A stretch of DNA of 64,000 nucleotides. Origin: DASRJG01 sp964647625. Lineage in GTDB: Bacteria > Acidobacteriota > Polarisedimenticolia > Polarisedimenticolales > DASRJG01. This document shows, in pieces, positions 40,433-53,205 of this stretch. The DNA lies in NCBI GenBank assembly GCA_964647625.1, contig CAZYHZ010000008.1:34951-98950 (forward strand), given 5' to 3'. The notes beneath the pieces are model-generated. The model saw only the letters and a list, made by a program, of their open reading frames with translations. It was not told where the DNA came from and searched no databases. Position 1 is the stretch's first letter; each line of letters begins with the position of its first letter. The translations under genes and the position numbers were made by a program.

Positions 40433-43400
40433 TTACTGGCAGGCAATCGGCAGTCGCGCCACCCCTGACGTGTCCTTTCCGTAACTCCCGTCGGCGCACG
40501 AGTTCCGCCCGCGCACAAGATAGAAGAACCCGTCTCCTAGCGATGGCACGTCCGCGTCCGTGATCATCGTCGCTGCGGTAGCCGTCGTGATGCACTGCTG
40601 GGATGTTACCGAGTGCGAACGCAGTTCGGACACGAGCCCGCGGACGACGTTGTACACGCTGCTGGCCCCCGGGGCGTCCGGTGACCACGACAGGGCCACG
40701 CGTGACGAGAACGTCACGAGGCTAACCTCGCCGGGCGGAGCGGAAGTGCCGGTATCTGTCGGCGCACAGTCACACGCATCGCCGGCTCCATCGTGGTCGC
40801 TGTCCTGCTGCCCAGGATTCGCGACGGTCGGGCAATTATCGCAGGCGTCGCCGATACCATCGCCGTCCTGGTCGCGTTGATCTGGGTTCGCGATGATCGG
40901 GCAGTTGTCCGTCGGGCAGGTGTTGTTGGGGAATCCCGGATCACCGAACCCATCGAAGTCGCTGTCGGTGCAAGTGTCACAGGCATCGCCGATCCCATCG
41001 AGGTCCGTATCCGTCTGGGCTGAGTTGCTCACCGCCGGGCAGTTGTCTACGTCGCCACAGACTCCGTCACCGTCAATGTCGTTGAACGGATCGAGCGGGC
41101 ACGGATCATTCGAACCGCATACACCGTCGCCGTCCTCGTCATTCGATGGGTCCAGCGGGCAAGGGTCGCATGCATCCCCCAGACCATCCCCGTCTGTGTC
41201 CACCTGATCTCCGTCCGGAATCGTGCGGCATACGTCACAGATGTCCGGAACCCCATCGCCATCACTATCAACGTTGTACGGAGCGCCTACCTCGAACAAC
41301 GCCGAACCACGATTACTCTCGCCCAGCACATTCGTGCCCTCTAGCGTTACCGCGACAGACGACGGGGCCTGGGCGACAGTCGGAGTGGTGATCCTCGCAA
41401 GAGCGTTCCCGTCGGCGTCAGCCACAACTGTTTCGGCGACCCAGGAGCTTGCCCCGTCGCTAAGTGTGACGACCACGCTCGATCCCGGCGCGAAATCTGT
41501 TCCACCGACGTCAATTGACTCACCCGGGGCGAACGCTTGCTGGTGTGAACAGACCTCGGGATCTACACGATCGACGGTCACAGCCGTGTATGTCGGATAT
41601 ACGTCTACGAGGGTTCTGCGACTTCTCAGCCCTGGCTGTGCCGGAGGATTATCAGGGAAGCCATTTGGCTTTCGAGGAAAAGTGTTTGGCAACTGATTAA
41701 GGTAAGACTGCAAAGCACGTGCATAGGATTGCTGTCCCGCACGTGTTGGATGAAAGCGCGACTGGTCCGTATTGTCGCTCTCGGGAAGCGACACCTTCGT
41801 CCCCCATAGGTATCGCTGACCTCCGGAACACAGCTCGTGACCCTGGAAGCTCACGGGAACAAAATGCACCCCCTCTTCCGCCGCAACCTCTTGGAGCACC
41901 GCATTGAGTGCGTCGCCGCGGACGTTGAGGTTTTGCTGATCACTCCTGCTCAGCTTGAATGTCAATCCGGAAGTTACTACGGACAGATCTTGGCATTCTT
42001 GACCTCCATCAACGAACAATCGTGGGTATCCCAAGAGAAACATTGTCGCGTTCGGTGCCTGCAGCCGAAGCTTCGTTAGCGCGGCGCTCAGACCAGAAGA
42101 CAGTTGATCGCGCGTCTGCTGGAGTATGTCGGCGGGCACAGCGAGACACCCGTTGGCAACGCACCACCACAACGTATGTGCAAACCCGAGATCATCTCCT
42201 CCGACAGTCAAAGTGATCACATTCGTGTTCGTCGGTACGTAGATCCATTGTGCGAGCTGCGTACTGCCGTATTGAGAGAGCGTCCTGACGTCGCTAGTTG
42301 TAGCGCCGGAGCACGCTCGGAAGGTGTAGCGCGAATTAGGATCGTGGGTCACAAGTTCGCTGATGGGACTGTTCGAGAACGGCGCCGATAGTTGGCGGCC
42401 GTATGCATACCCTCGGTGGCACATGTTTTTCAGAATCCCCGGGGCATCTTTCGGATTGTTTGTGTTGTTCTCGTAGCCCGGGGAAGCGTTGTCATCTGCC
42501 GTATACGGGGAACCCTCCCCCGCTGAGTAGGAATCGCCGAGGGCAACGTATCGCACAGAACGACTGAGGCATCGATTCGTACATAGGTCGTTATCGACTG
42601 AATTGCCGTCGTCGCACTCCTCTCCAGGATTTACGACACCGTTACCGCAGACCGGTCTCTTGCAGGTGTTTGAACACCCATCGTCGTCAGTCTGGTTTCC
42701 GTCGTCGCACTCCTCTGCACCGCACCGAATGCCATCGCCGCAAACGCAATCGCAAGCGTCCCCGATGTGGTTCTGGTTGGCGTCCTCCTGCAGCGGATTC
42801 CAGACCGATGGGCAGTTATCGCATGCGTCGCCGACCCTATCGTGGTCTTGATCGGTCTGGTTCGGGTTCGATGTCGTGCGGCAGTTGTCGATGCAGTCCG
42901 CGACGCCGTCCCCGTCGGCGTCAGGAAATCCCTCATCTACCAGGCCATAACCGGAATCACCCGGACACTGATTGTCGATTCCGTCGCAGATTTCGGGTGC
43001 GCCTGGATAGACGTTGCGGTCGTTGTCGTTGCAGTCGCCCTGGCGGCGCGTGTAGCCATCGCCGTCGGCGTCCACGTCCAACGGCACGGTCGAACATACC
43101 CGCTGAGCGTCGCCATGAAACACCGCGACGTTTCCATTACCGCTGAGGTCCAACGCGCCGCCACCGTCCTCGTCAAACGTCCAACGCGCCATTAAGCCAC
43201 TAATTGGGCCGGTGGGCAGCGAGTACATCGTGGCCCGTATCTCGGACTGCGAACGCGCGACATTCCAAATTCGAACGTCGTCGAGTTCCCCGATCGCGAA
43301 GACAAGGAAGTCGTACAAGTAACCTTGGCCGATCCGCAGGGGCTGCGCAGTGTTGTAGATCGTGACCACCGAGCTAGCTGCCGTGTCGACCAGAACACCA

Positions 43401-45328
43401 TCGATGTATAGGCGGGTTTGTGTCCCATCCCGAACTGCCGACAGGTGGTGCCATTCGCCGAACGGAAGCGGTGTTGGCCCCAGAACCTGCGTGTACGCTC
43501 CGTCAGTGGGTACCGGGCTCCACGCGAACCGTGGACGGCCATTGAAGAAGGGGTGGTCGCGCGCGGTGAAGAAGTACGCCCTTTCGTTTACCCCGCCATC
43601 GTGCCATTTCGAAACCGCCGGGAAATATGACGAGGTTGGATCGATCTTGGCCCAAAACTCAATCGTGAGGTCGCCACTTAGGTCAAGCGACGGTGAGTCG
43701 TTAGCCTCGACCCAGCCAGCGCCACCGAGATGGAGAGCACGATCCCCCGCTGAGCACGCCGGTGCGCCCTTGCAACACAAGACGCCCCCATCACTACTAC
43801 TTCCCTTGGTGACAATCGCCGCTTCATTGAAGCCCGGCGCCCCGCCGCAGGACCAACTCGATGGCAATGCCCGGCACGCGTCGCTCGAATAATGGTCGAG
43901 CACGCCGCAGTCAACCATCCCGTCGGTTCTTCCCACGTTGCCGCAGCCGAATACGTCGTTCGCCGTGAAATCGGTCTGCAGACAGCCGCGCGTGCAGGTA
44001 TGGGGATCACAATCGGAATCAGTTCGCGTTCCGGTCGCGCAAACGCCGCAACCAGTCGAGCTTTGACGCGAAGCAAAGAAAAGGTTCGGAGCGCCACTCG
44101 GAGTCGCACCCACGCATCCAGTCAGACTGTCATCGGCGACCTCCGCAGAAGTTGAACATACATGCCAACCGTCGACGCAAAGATCAGCGACGTTGCAACC
44201 GATTCCTGAGGGGTTTGGGCTGTCGTTCCCGGCTTGGTGCTGGCAAGCCGGAGAAGTCGTCGAGCTCAATAGCCCAGGAATCGACCATCCCCCTGAGCAT
44301 CCGGCGATGTTCGGATAGGATTGCTGATCACGAAAGCCCTCACGCGTGCCGTCGCTGCAGCCGCTCCCGGCAACACAGTCCGGAATTGGCGTGTGCACAC
44401 AGCCGACTGCCGGATCGCACGTATCTGTTGTGCAAGGAACACCGTCATCGCAGTAATAGGGCGCGCCGCCGCATCCTACCCCGACAACTCTGTATAGTGC
44501 GTTGGCGCAGTAGTCCGCGACGTACAACGTGCCGTTCTTGTCAAACGCGAGACCGTCCGGGCATGAGAAGCCGTCGCCGAAGAGGGTCACCTGGCCGCCC
44601 GGCGAAACTTTCCAGATTCGCCCTGGGCCGGCGCAATAGTCCGTGTAGTAAAGATTCTGCGCACCGTCAAACGCGAGACCGAAGGAGCAACCACCTCCAG
44701 GGGAGAAGGGCGTTGCCGTACCTCCACCTGCGGGAACTCGCATGATGCGAGAAGTACCGCCCTCGTCGAAGAACAGGTTGCCGCTTTGATCAACGACCAG
44801 ACCGAACGGATTGCAGACGCCGGATACGTAAACGCTCGTGCTTCCGCCCGGAGCGACTTTGTAGATCGAGCCCGTGCAACTCGTCGGCTGACTGCTCACG
44901 TAGAGGTTTCCCTGCCGATCGACGGTTACGTCTCCGGGGTAGGGAACCACCGCGTATGGCGTAACGTCTCCGGAGAGCGATACCTTGAGGATTCTCGTCC
45001 CACCAGGGTTTTGAAACACTTCGGCGACGTAGAGGGCGTTCGAGACAGGATCGAAGACCGCACCGTCGTATCCAACCCAGTAGTCCGGCAAATCCGCCAC
45101 GACAGACGAAGCACCCGAAGGCGTGAACCTGAAGATTGTTCCTGTGTCTCGACCTATGGAGTAGACGTTCCCGTCGGGATCAACGGAGGCGGTGCGTGAG
45201 CCGGTTACCGCGGGTAAGGCGACGACCGTGAACCCTGGGACGTTAGGGCCCGCCAACGCATTCAAACCGACTACCGCAACGCAGAATCCGACGCACACTC
45301 TCCGGACGCCGATCCCAGGGAGTCTCAC
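40433..45328 (-). CDS. 1631-residue secreted multidomain protein with an SGNH esterase domain
   Basis: Start GTG 45328 is chosen because VRLPGIGVRRVCVGFCVAVV is a signal peptide; the 87 upstream codons look untranslated. Domains: NHL/SMP30-like propeller (about 30-290, repeats of DPDGNVYSIGRD and VDRQGNLYVSS type); Cys-rich stretch; LamG domain (about 555-705); MopE and thrombospondin-3 motifs (about 745-870); ECDDGN cysteine repeats (about 875-935). Next is an SGNH hydrolase (about 945-1235) with GDSYSAGEG (catalytic Ser), TVGGDDLGF and FHPTRAGQQSY (catalytic His). An Ig-like domain, more thrombospondin-3 repeats and the shared C-terminal module (YNVVRG, FYLVRGRNSCADGSYG, IACQ) complete it. 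A secreted lipase or esterase tethered to calcium-stabilised stalks is the likely design. Confidence 0.8.
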   Translation of the reverse strand: MRLPGIGVRRVCVGFCVAVVGLNALAGPNVPGFTVVALPAVTGSRTASVDPDGNVYSIGRDTGTIFRFTPSGASSVVADLPDYWVGYDGAVFDPVSNALYVAEVFQNPGGTRILKVSLSGDVTPYAVVPYPGDVTVDRQGNLYVSSQPTSCTGSIYKVAPGGSTSVYVSGVCNPFGLVVDQSGNLFFDEGGTSRIMRVPAGGGTATPFSPGGGCSFGLAFDGAQNLYYTDYCAGPGRIWKVSPGGQVTLFGDGFSCPDGLAFDKNGTLYVADYCANALYRVVGVGCGGAPYYCDDGVPCTTDTCDPAVGCVHTPIPDCVAGSGCSDGTREGFRDQQSYPNIAGCSGGWSIPGLLSSTTSPACQHQAGNDSPNPSGIGCNVADLCVDGWHVCSTSAEVADDSLTGCVGATPSGAPNLFFASRQSSTGCGVCATGTRTDSDCDPHTCTRGCLQTDFTANDVFGCGNVGRTDGMVDCGVLDHYSSDACRALPSSWSCGGAPGFNEAAIVTKGSSSDGGVLCCKGAPACSAGDRALHLGGAGWVEANDSPSLDLSGDLTIEFWAKIDPTSSYFPAVSKWHDGGVNERAYFFTARDHPFFNGRPRFAWSPVPTDGAYTQVLGPTPLPFGEWHHLSAVRDGTQTRLYIDGVLVDTAASSVVTIYNTAQPLRIGQGYLYDFLVFAIGELDDVRIWNVARSQSEIRATMYSLPTGPISGLMARWTFDEDGGGALDLSGNGNVAVFHGDAQRVCSTVPLDVDADGDGYTRRQGDCNDNDRNVYPGAPEICDGIDNQCPGDSGYGLVDEGFPDADGDGVADCIDNCRTTSNPNQTDQDHDRVGDACDNCPSVWNPLQEDANQNHIGDACDCVCGDGIRCGAEECDDGNQTDDDGCSNTCKRPVCGNGVVNPGEECDDGNSVDNDLCTNRCLSRSVRYVALGDSYSAGEGSPYTADDNASPGYENNTNNPKDAPGILKNMCHRGYAYGRQLSAPFSNSPISELVTHDPNSRYTFRACSGATTSDVRTLSQYGSTQLAQWIYVPTNTNVITLTVGGDDLGFAHTLWWCVANGCLAVPADILQQTRDQLSSGLSAALTKLRLQAPNATMFLLGYPRLFVDGGQECQDLSVVTSGLTFKLSRSDQQNLNVRGDALNAVLQEVAAEEGVHFVPVSFQGHELCSGGQRYLWGTKVSLPESDNTDQSRFHPTRAGQQSYARALQSYLNQLPNTFPRKPNGFPDNPPAQPGLRSRRTLVDVYPTYTAVTVDRVDPEVCSHQQAFAPGESIDVGGTDFAPGSSVVVTLSDGASSWVAETVVADADGNALARITTPTVAQAPSSVAVTLEGTNVLGESNRGSALFEVGAPYNVDSDGDGVPDICDVCRTIPDGDQVDTDGDGLGDACDPCPLDPSNDEDGDGVCGSNDPCPLDPFNDIDGDGVCGDVDNCPAVSNSAQTDTDLDGIGDACDTCTDSDFDGFGDPGFPNNTCPTDNCPIIANPDQRDQDGDGIGDACDNCPTVANPGQQDSDHDGAGDACDCAPTDTGTSAPPGEVSLVTFSSRVALSWSPDAPGASSVYNVVRGLVSELRSHSVTSQQCITTATAATMITDADVPSLGDGFFYLVRGRNSCADGSYGKDTSGVARLPIACQ

Positions 45329-45648
45329 TGTTTTCGCCCCCCCACCGCGGTACGACTCGGCCGGCGCGAACAATCGCCAGAACCGACCGGAACGGCTGCG
45401 ACTTTCATTGGGTTCCCCATCAAGAACTGGTGGAGGTATACGCCGAATCCTGTCTGCGGAAAAGGACTCGTTAAGGGGCCAATTCGGGCGTAGCGATGTG
45501 GGGCAGGATTGCGGGCTGGTTTCGTCCCCGGCCGAGCCCGTGACACTCTGCCGGGACAGCCACCTGCTCAACCCAAGGGTGTGCCGCACGTCGTCCTTCT
45601 ACTGTGCGCGGACATGCGGCGAGGGTTCGGCTTTGGCATCGGCTGGTG
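45329..45648. other. Leader of the esterase gene, no gene seen
   Basis: About 320 bases upstream of the minus-strand esterase gene, containing hairpin H7. It is open in the esterase frame back to 45589, but composition is not protein-like (RSRSGRFWR, PPPVLDGEP). No recognised riboswitch or promoter. Confidence 0.35.
45581..45620 (+). repeat. Dispersed hairpin, copy H7
   Basis: GCCGCACGTC (45583-45592) pairs with GACATGCGGC (45611-45620), with one wobble. It marks the border between the giant-protein region and the mobile element. Confidence 0.6.
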
Positions 45649-46122
45649 TCAATGACGCCTGTTCGACCCCGGCCGTCCGCCTGAAACCTCGATGTATTTC
45701 GTGCCAGAATCTGACACAACCGTGACCGCGTTTTCTAGCAAGAGTTTTTCTCGGCAGTACCTACAGAGGCTTACCCGTTTCGATTCGTTAATCAAAACCG
45801 AGCAGACGATTTTCGCTACGTGACAGCAGCTATCGCAGAGCCCGTTGCCCTCCACGTCCGAAACACGGTCCCACCGCAATCGCAGCTCCAGTACTTCGTT
45901 CTTTACCCGCCAGGCCCACAGCCACAGTCCGGGATTTTTCGGGCAACACGTGTGAACTTCGATGCGCGAAGCAATCACCGCGTCATACATCGCATACTTG
46001 AGCGTGGAATACTCGCGTGCTCCTTCGGTCGTAGCGCTCTCCGAACAGCGATCGGCGTGAACGACCGCCTTTGATCGTCTCTTTCGATATTCGATCCAGT
46101 ATTTCGTTCGCTGCCCGTTCAT
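45649..46122 (-). CDS. Cys-rich protein at the element's left edge, unknown function
   Basis: 157 residues. Basic N-terminus (YWIEYRKRRSKAVVHADRC) and a metal-binding-like cysteine set in the C-terminal half (GLCDSCCHVAKIVC and LCRYCREKL), suggesting a zinc finger. The last residues, GGRPGSNRRH, are of the type produced when a frame runs into the antisense strand of a tRNA 3' end, so the gene may terminate in an attachment-site remnant. No family recognised. Confidence 0.5.
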   Translation of the reverse strand: MNGQRTKYWIEYRKRRSKAVVHADRCSESATTEGAREYSTLKYAMYDAVIASRIEVHTCCPKNPGLWLWAWRVKNEVLELRLRWDRVSDVEGNGLCDSCCHVAKIVCSVLINESKRVSLCRYCREKLLLENAVTVVSDSGTKYIEVSGGRPGSNRRH

Positions 46123-46188
46123 ATCTGGTCCCGCCGTCGCACCGTCGTCTCGTCTCCAACCTGGCTCTACTCTTGCCGGCGGTCCGGA

Positions 46189-49340
<3,152 letters not shown>

Positions 49341-49344
<4 letters not shown>

Positions 49345-50684
49345 GAAGACGTTGCCTCGGCGACGATTCGGTCGGCGTCGCGCAGACGCATTTCGCCGGA
49401 AATAAGCTTGGGGAGCAATGCATCTCGGATAGAGGAGAGCGTGTCGTTCTCCCCCATATATTTTCGAACCCACATTCGGCGCGCGAACTCGTAGTACGCG
49501 TCAAGCAGTGATTCTGGTGGTATCGGAATCAACTTGCCGGACAATAGTGACGCCATGTCGAGGTTGGGGACGGAGGTGCCGTTGACGTATTCCCAGATCT
49601 CACCAGAGTCCCTCATCGAGTGCAGCCACGCGTCGAGGTAGACAGCCGACGCCGCAGTGCGGCAGCGGATGCGCTTGCAAAAATTCGAATACGTACATGG
49701 CCCAAGCAAACCAAGGAGTCTTCCGCACATCCAAAGGGCTCTTCCTGTGGGGCCAGCTCCAGATCCTGCGATAACCACTTCGTTTTCATCCATCTTTCGT
49801 CGCTCTAGGCTTATTGGTTTGAACCATCTCCGAGGAACAGATGCCCGACCGTCACCCCGCAAATGCTCAAGATCAACCCCGCGAAGGCAGCATGCTTCAA
49901 CCGCGCCGGGAAATGCGGCGTCTGCCCCCCAATCGCCGCCCAGCGTTTGTTCACCCAGCGAACCCAGCACCCCCATCTCCCAACCGCTCGGTATCTCCCC
50001 AAGTTCTGACTCTTCGAACGTGTTCGGAAACACATCCGCGAGTGCGGCCGGCAAACCTACGTCGCGGCCCTCCTTTTTCGCGCGAACCGGATCGAAGTCT
50101 ACGAACCACGACTTGAAGAGTGCCCGCGCTATCGCGTCCAGTGTCTCGGCCATCCGCCGGTTTAGTTCAATCTTGTCGTCGAGCTTGCTGAGAATCTGGG
50201 CTATTCGTTGTTGTTCGACTATTGGGGGAAGCGTAACGTCGAGCGCGTTCAGTTCATCGCTGTTCAGGCGACCGGTTCCATGCCCCGCGAGATCGACGAG
50301 CGCGAGCAAGCGATCCTTATTTCCTAGCAGCAAGTACGGAAGGTACTCTTTGCTGACGTTCGGTTTCGGTTGAACGGCTTTGACGTCTTGATTGAATGTC
50401 ATGGGCCGTGCGATGACGCAAATCGGCAGATCGTTCAGCAGTGTCATCCCGCGAGTCAGCAGAAGCACTGTTCCTGCGGGAACGAGCCTCGTACCGTTCG
50501 CGACGCCAACCTCGGAAAGATGATCCTCGGTGTCCTCGAGACGAAACCGCTTCATGTCCTTCGCGGAAACCCAGGGCACGACACCTTTCCAGAACTCCGG
50601 TCGATTCTTCGATGGCGTTCCACCAGATCGAAAGCTGGCCGACTCGCCAAGCGTTGTCGCTCGCCAATCACCCACCGAACCCAA
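49341..50684 (-). CDS. hsdS: Type I restriction enzyme, S (specificity) subunit
   Basis: 447 residues; starts at TTG 50684 or, more likely, GTG 50675, both overlapping the end of hsdM. Two target-recognition halves: the first (about 5-200) starts DWRATTLGESASFRSGGTPS and ends in the conserved helix PPIVEQQRIAQILSKLDDKI. The second (about 225-445) starts with GEIPSGWEMGVLGSLGEQ and ends ISGEMRLRDADRIVAE. It selects the DNA sequence that HsdM methylates and HsdR restricts. The second half shows a somewhat unusual cysteine-rich patch (MCGRLLGLLGPCTYSNFCKR). Confidence 0.9.
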
Positions 50685-52224
50685 GCTCCGTCAGGTCGGC
50701 GACGATCGCGGCGTTGAGTTTCACACCCTCGGCCTGTTGCTTACCGAGCGTCGCGGCGAGCCGCTTCATTTTCTCTTCGAACGACTCGCCGTCGGCCTCG
50801 GCAGTCTCGGCGCCGACGTAGCGACCGGGTGTGAGCACGTAACTATGCTTGCGGATGTCATCGAGCTTCGCGGCCTTGCAGAATCCGAGCGCGTCCGCGT
50901 ACCCTCCCGCGTTCTTGTCTCCACGCCACGCGTGATAGGTCCCGGCAATCTTGGCGAAGTCCTCGTCGGTAAGTTCCCGGTGCACGCGGTCCACCATCGA
51001 GCCGAGCTTCCGCGCGTCGATGAAGAGGGTCTCGCCGCGCCGGTCGCGGAATCGTCCGTTCCTTTTGCTCCGGGCGATAAACCACAGGCAGACGGGAATT
51101 TGCGTCGAATAGAAGAGCTGACCCGGCAGCGCCACCATGCAGTCCACGAGGTCGGCCTCGATGATGGCCTTGCGAATCTCGCCCTCTCCGGACTGGTTGG
51201 ACGACATCGACCCGTTGGCGAGCACAAAGCCCGCGATCCCGGTCGGCGCAAGGTGGTAAATGAAGTGTTGCACCCACGCATAGTTCGCGTTGCCGGCGGG
51301 CGGCACGCCGTAGGCCCACCGCTTGTCGTCCTTGAGCAAATCTCCGCGCCAGTCGCTGTCATTGAAAGGCGGGTTGGCGAGGACGTAGTCAGCTTTGAGG
51401 TCCGGGTGCGCGTCGGCGTGGAACGTGTCGCCGTGGGCGATCTGCGCGTCGATGCCCCGGATCGCCAGGTTCATCTTGGCGAGCCGCCACGTCGTGTAGT
51501 TCGACTCCTGCCCGTAGATTGAGATGTCCCCGATCTTGCCGCTGTGTGCTTCGATGAACTTCTCACTGCTTACGAACATGCCGCCCGAACCGCAGCACGG
51601 GTCATAAACGCGGCCCTTGTACGGCGCGAGCATCTCGACCAGCACGCGCACCACGCGGGACGGCGTGTAGAACTGACCGCCCTTCTTACCTTCGGCGCTC
51701 GCGAACTGTGCGAGGAAGTACTCGTAGACGCGACCGAGCGTATCCTTGGCTCGCTCCGCGGGCGCGCCCAGCGCGATGTCGCTGACCAGGTTGATGAGCT
51801 GACCGAGGCGCTGCTTGTCGAGCCCTGGGCGGCCGTAGTCCCTGGGGAGGACGCCCTTCAGCGATGGGTTGTCGCGCTCGATCGCCGCCATAGCATCGTC
51901 CACGAGCGTGCCAATCGTCGGCTGTGGGGCATTGGCCTTGAGGAATTGCCAGCGGGCTTCCTTGGGGACCCAGAAGATCCCCGCCGCGCGGTACTCGTCG
52001 CGATCCTCGGGGTCGGCGCCTTGAGCCGTCTGCGCCGCTAGCTCGGCGTGCTTGGCCTCGAACGCGTCCGAGATGTACTTGAGGAAAATCAGCCCGAGGA
52101 CGACGTGCTTGTACTCGGCCGCGTCCATGTTGTTTCGGAGCGCGTCGGCGGCGGCCCAGAGCTTGGCTTCGAACCCAAGGTTGGCGCCGGTGTCAGCGGT
52201 TCCCTGCTTCTTCGCGCGAGCCAC
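50668..52224 (-). CDS. hsdM: Type I restriction enzyme, M (adenine methylase) subunit
   Basis: 518 residues, GTG start with GGAGG upstream. The N-terminal helical domain (GFEAKLWAAADALRNNMDAA, VLGLIFLKYISDAFE) is followed by the SAM-binding motif I YDPCCGSGGMFV (about residue 208) and the catalytic motif IV ADYVLANPPFND (about 278, NPPF type for N6-adenine). Order hsdM-hsdS-hsdR with overlapping ends, so one operon read leftward. All expected motifs are intact. Confidence 0.95.
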   Translation of the reverse strand: MARAKKQGTADTGANLGFEAKLWAAADALRNNMDAAEYKHVVLGLIFLKYISDAFEAKHAELAAQTAQGADPEDRDEYRAAGIFWVPKEARWQFLKANAPQPTIGTLVDDAMAAIERDNPSLKGVLPRDYGRPGLDKQRLGQLINLVSDIALGAPAERAKDTLGRVYEYFLAQFASAEGKKGGQFYTPSRVVRVLVEMLAPYKGRVYDPCCGSGGMFVSSEKFIEAHSGKIGDISIYGQESNYTTWRLAKMNLAIRGIDAQIAHGDTFHADAHPDLKADYVLANPPFNDSDWRGDLLKDDKRWAYGVPPAGNANYAWVQHFIYHLAPTGIAGFVLANGSMSSNQSGEGEIRKAIIEADLVDCMVALPGQLFYSTQIPVCLWFIARSKRNGRFRDRRGETLFIDARKLGSMVDRVHRELTDEDFAKIAGTYHAWRGDKNAGGYADALGFCKAAKLDDIRKHSYVLTPGRYVGAETAEADGESFEEKMKRLAATLGKQQAEGVKLNAAIVADLTELGFGG

Positions 52225-52320
52225 GTCCCGCCCCTCCGTGCTGTCCGATCCCCAAAATTGGGCGGGAGTTTACATGAAGAGTTCAGAAGGTTCGATCTCT
52301 CCCCAGCCAGAGTTCTCGAA

Positions 52321-53148
52321 CTATTCGGTTGAACTGGTTTTCGAGTCGGCCATCAGCGCAGTCGCTCGCCGCAGTATCTCAGCGGCTTGTTCGACGCCCG
52401 CTTTGTCCGTATCGGCGCCTGTCATCATCGCCTGAAACTCGGTCATCAGCCGCGCTTCCAGCGCCGCGAGGACCTGCGGGTACACGAGAGGGCCATGCTC
52501 GTTGATGGTCGTCGCGAGGTCCGGAAGCGCCGACGATACGAGCGCGTTCACCGCCTTCTCGTCAATGAAATCGCGACTTCCGATGCCGCTCTTAAGGACT
52601 TCCAAGCGGATAGCCGTGTGAGTGATGACGGCAATCATCGCAGTATAAATCGCCCACGCCATCGGCGACACAAACGGGCGGGCCTTCCCTGCGTTGCTTA
52701 GATCAATCGCTGCCAAGTTGAACTTCCCCCCCATCATCTTGAACATCTCACGGAGCTGCGGGTTTTCCATCGCGATGGCTGCCGCAGGTTCGAATTTGAT
52801 CACCGCCAAGGCCGACACGAGCGACCGACCTGGCGAGAGTGCTTCGACAGCGGACCACAGCTGGTCCACCGCCTCGAGTTTCCGCCGGTCGAGCGCCGCC
52901 TGTCGGCTCGCCAGCGCCGATAGCGCAACGCCGCGAAGAGCCGAAATCTCTGACTCTTTGATGCGCAGCTCTGCACGCAGCCTTTCTTCGGTCTCCCGCA
53001 GACCTGCACGAACCTCCTCAATCCGAACATCGAACTCGTGCTGGACACTCTTCGTGAGCCTGGTGAGAATTAGGTTGCGACCAAGCCATAGCGCCGCGCC
53101 GATGAGCCCAGTCGTCGATAGGGCCGTCCACCAAATCTCAGAGTTCAT
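52321..53148 (-). CDS. Membrane-anchored coiled-coil protein next to the restriction operon
   Basis: 275 residues. One N-terminal span (about 8-27, ALSTTGLIGAALWLGRNLIL), then a charged coiled coil (about 38-95: RIEEVRAGLRETEERLRAEL, IKESEISALRG), then a helical domain with a hydrophobic patch (AWAIYTAMIAVITHTAIRLEV). No enzyme motif seen. Same strand as hsdMSR and 97 bases upstream of hsdM. Similar membrane plus coiled-coil proteins are common companions of defence genes, but a role here is guesswork. Confidence 0.6.
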   Translation of the reverse strand: MNSEIWWTALSTTGLIGAALWLGRNLILTRLTKSVQHEFDVRIEEVRAGLRETEERLRAELRIKESEISALRGVALSALASRQAALDRRKLEAVDQLWSAVEALSPGRSLVSALAVIKFEPAAAIAMENPQLREMFKMMGGKFNLAAIDLSNAGKARPFVSPMAWAIYTAMIAVITHTAIRLEVLKSGIGSRDFIDEKAVNALVSSALPDLATTINEHGPLVYPQVLAALEARLMTEFQAMMTGADTDKAGVEQAAEILRRATALMADSKTSSTE

Positions 53149-53205
53149 TTCGTGTATCCAACAATCTCATCGGCCTGCGTGTCCGGGCCCCTGAATCGTA
53201 ACGAA

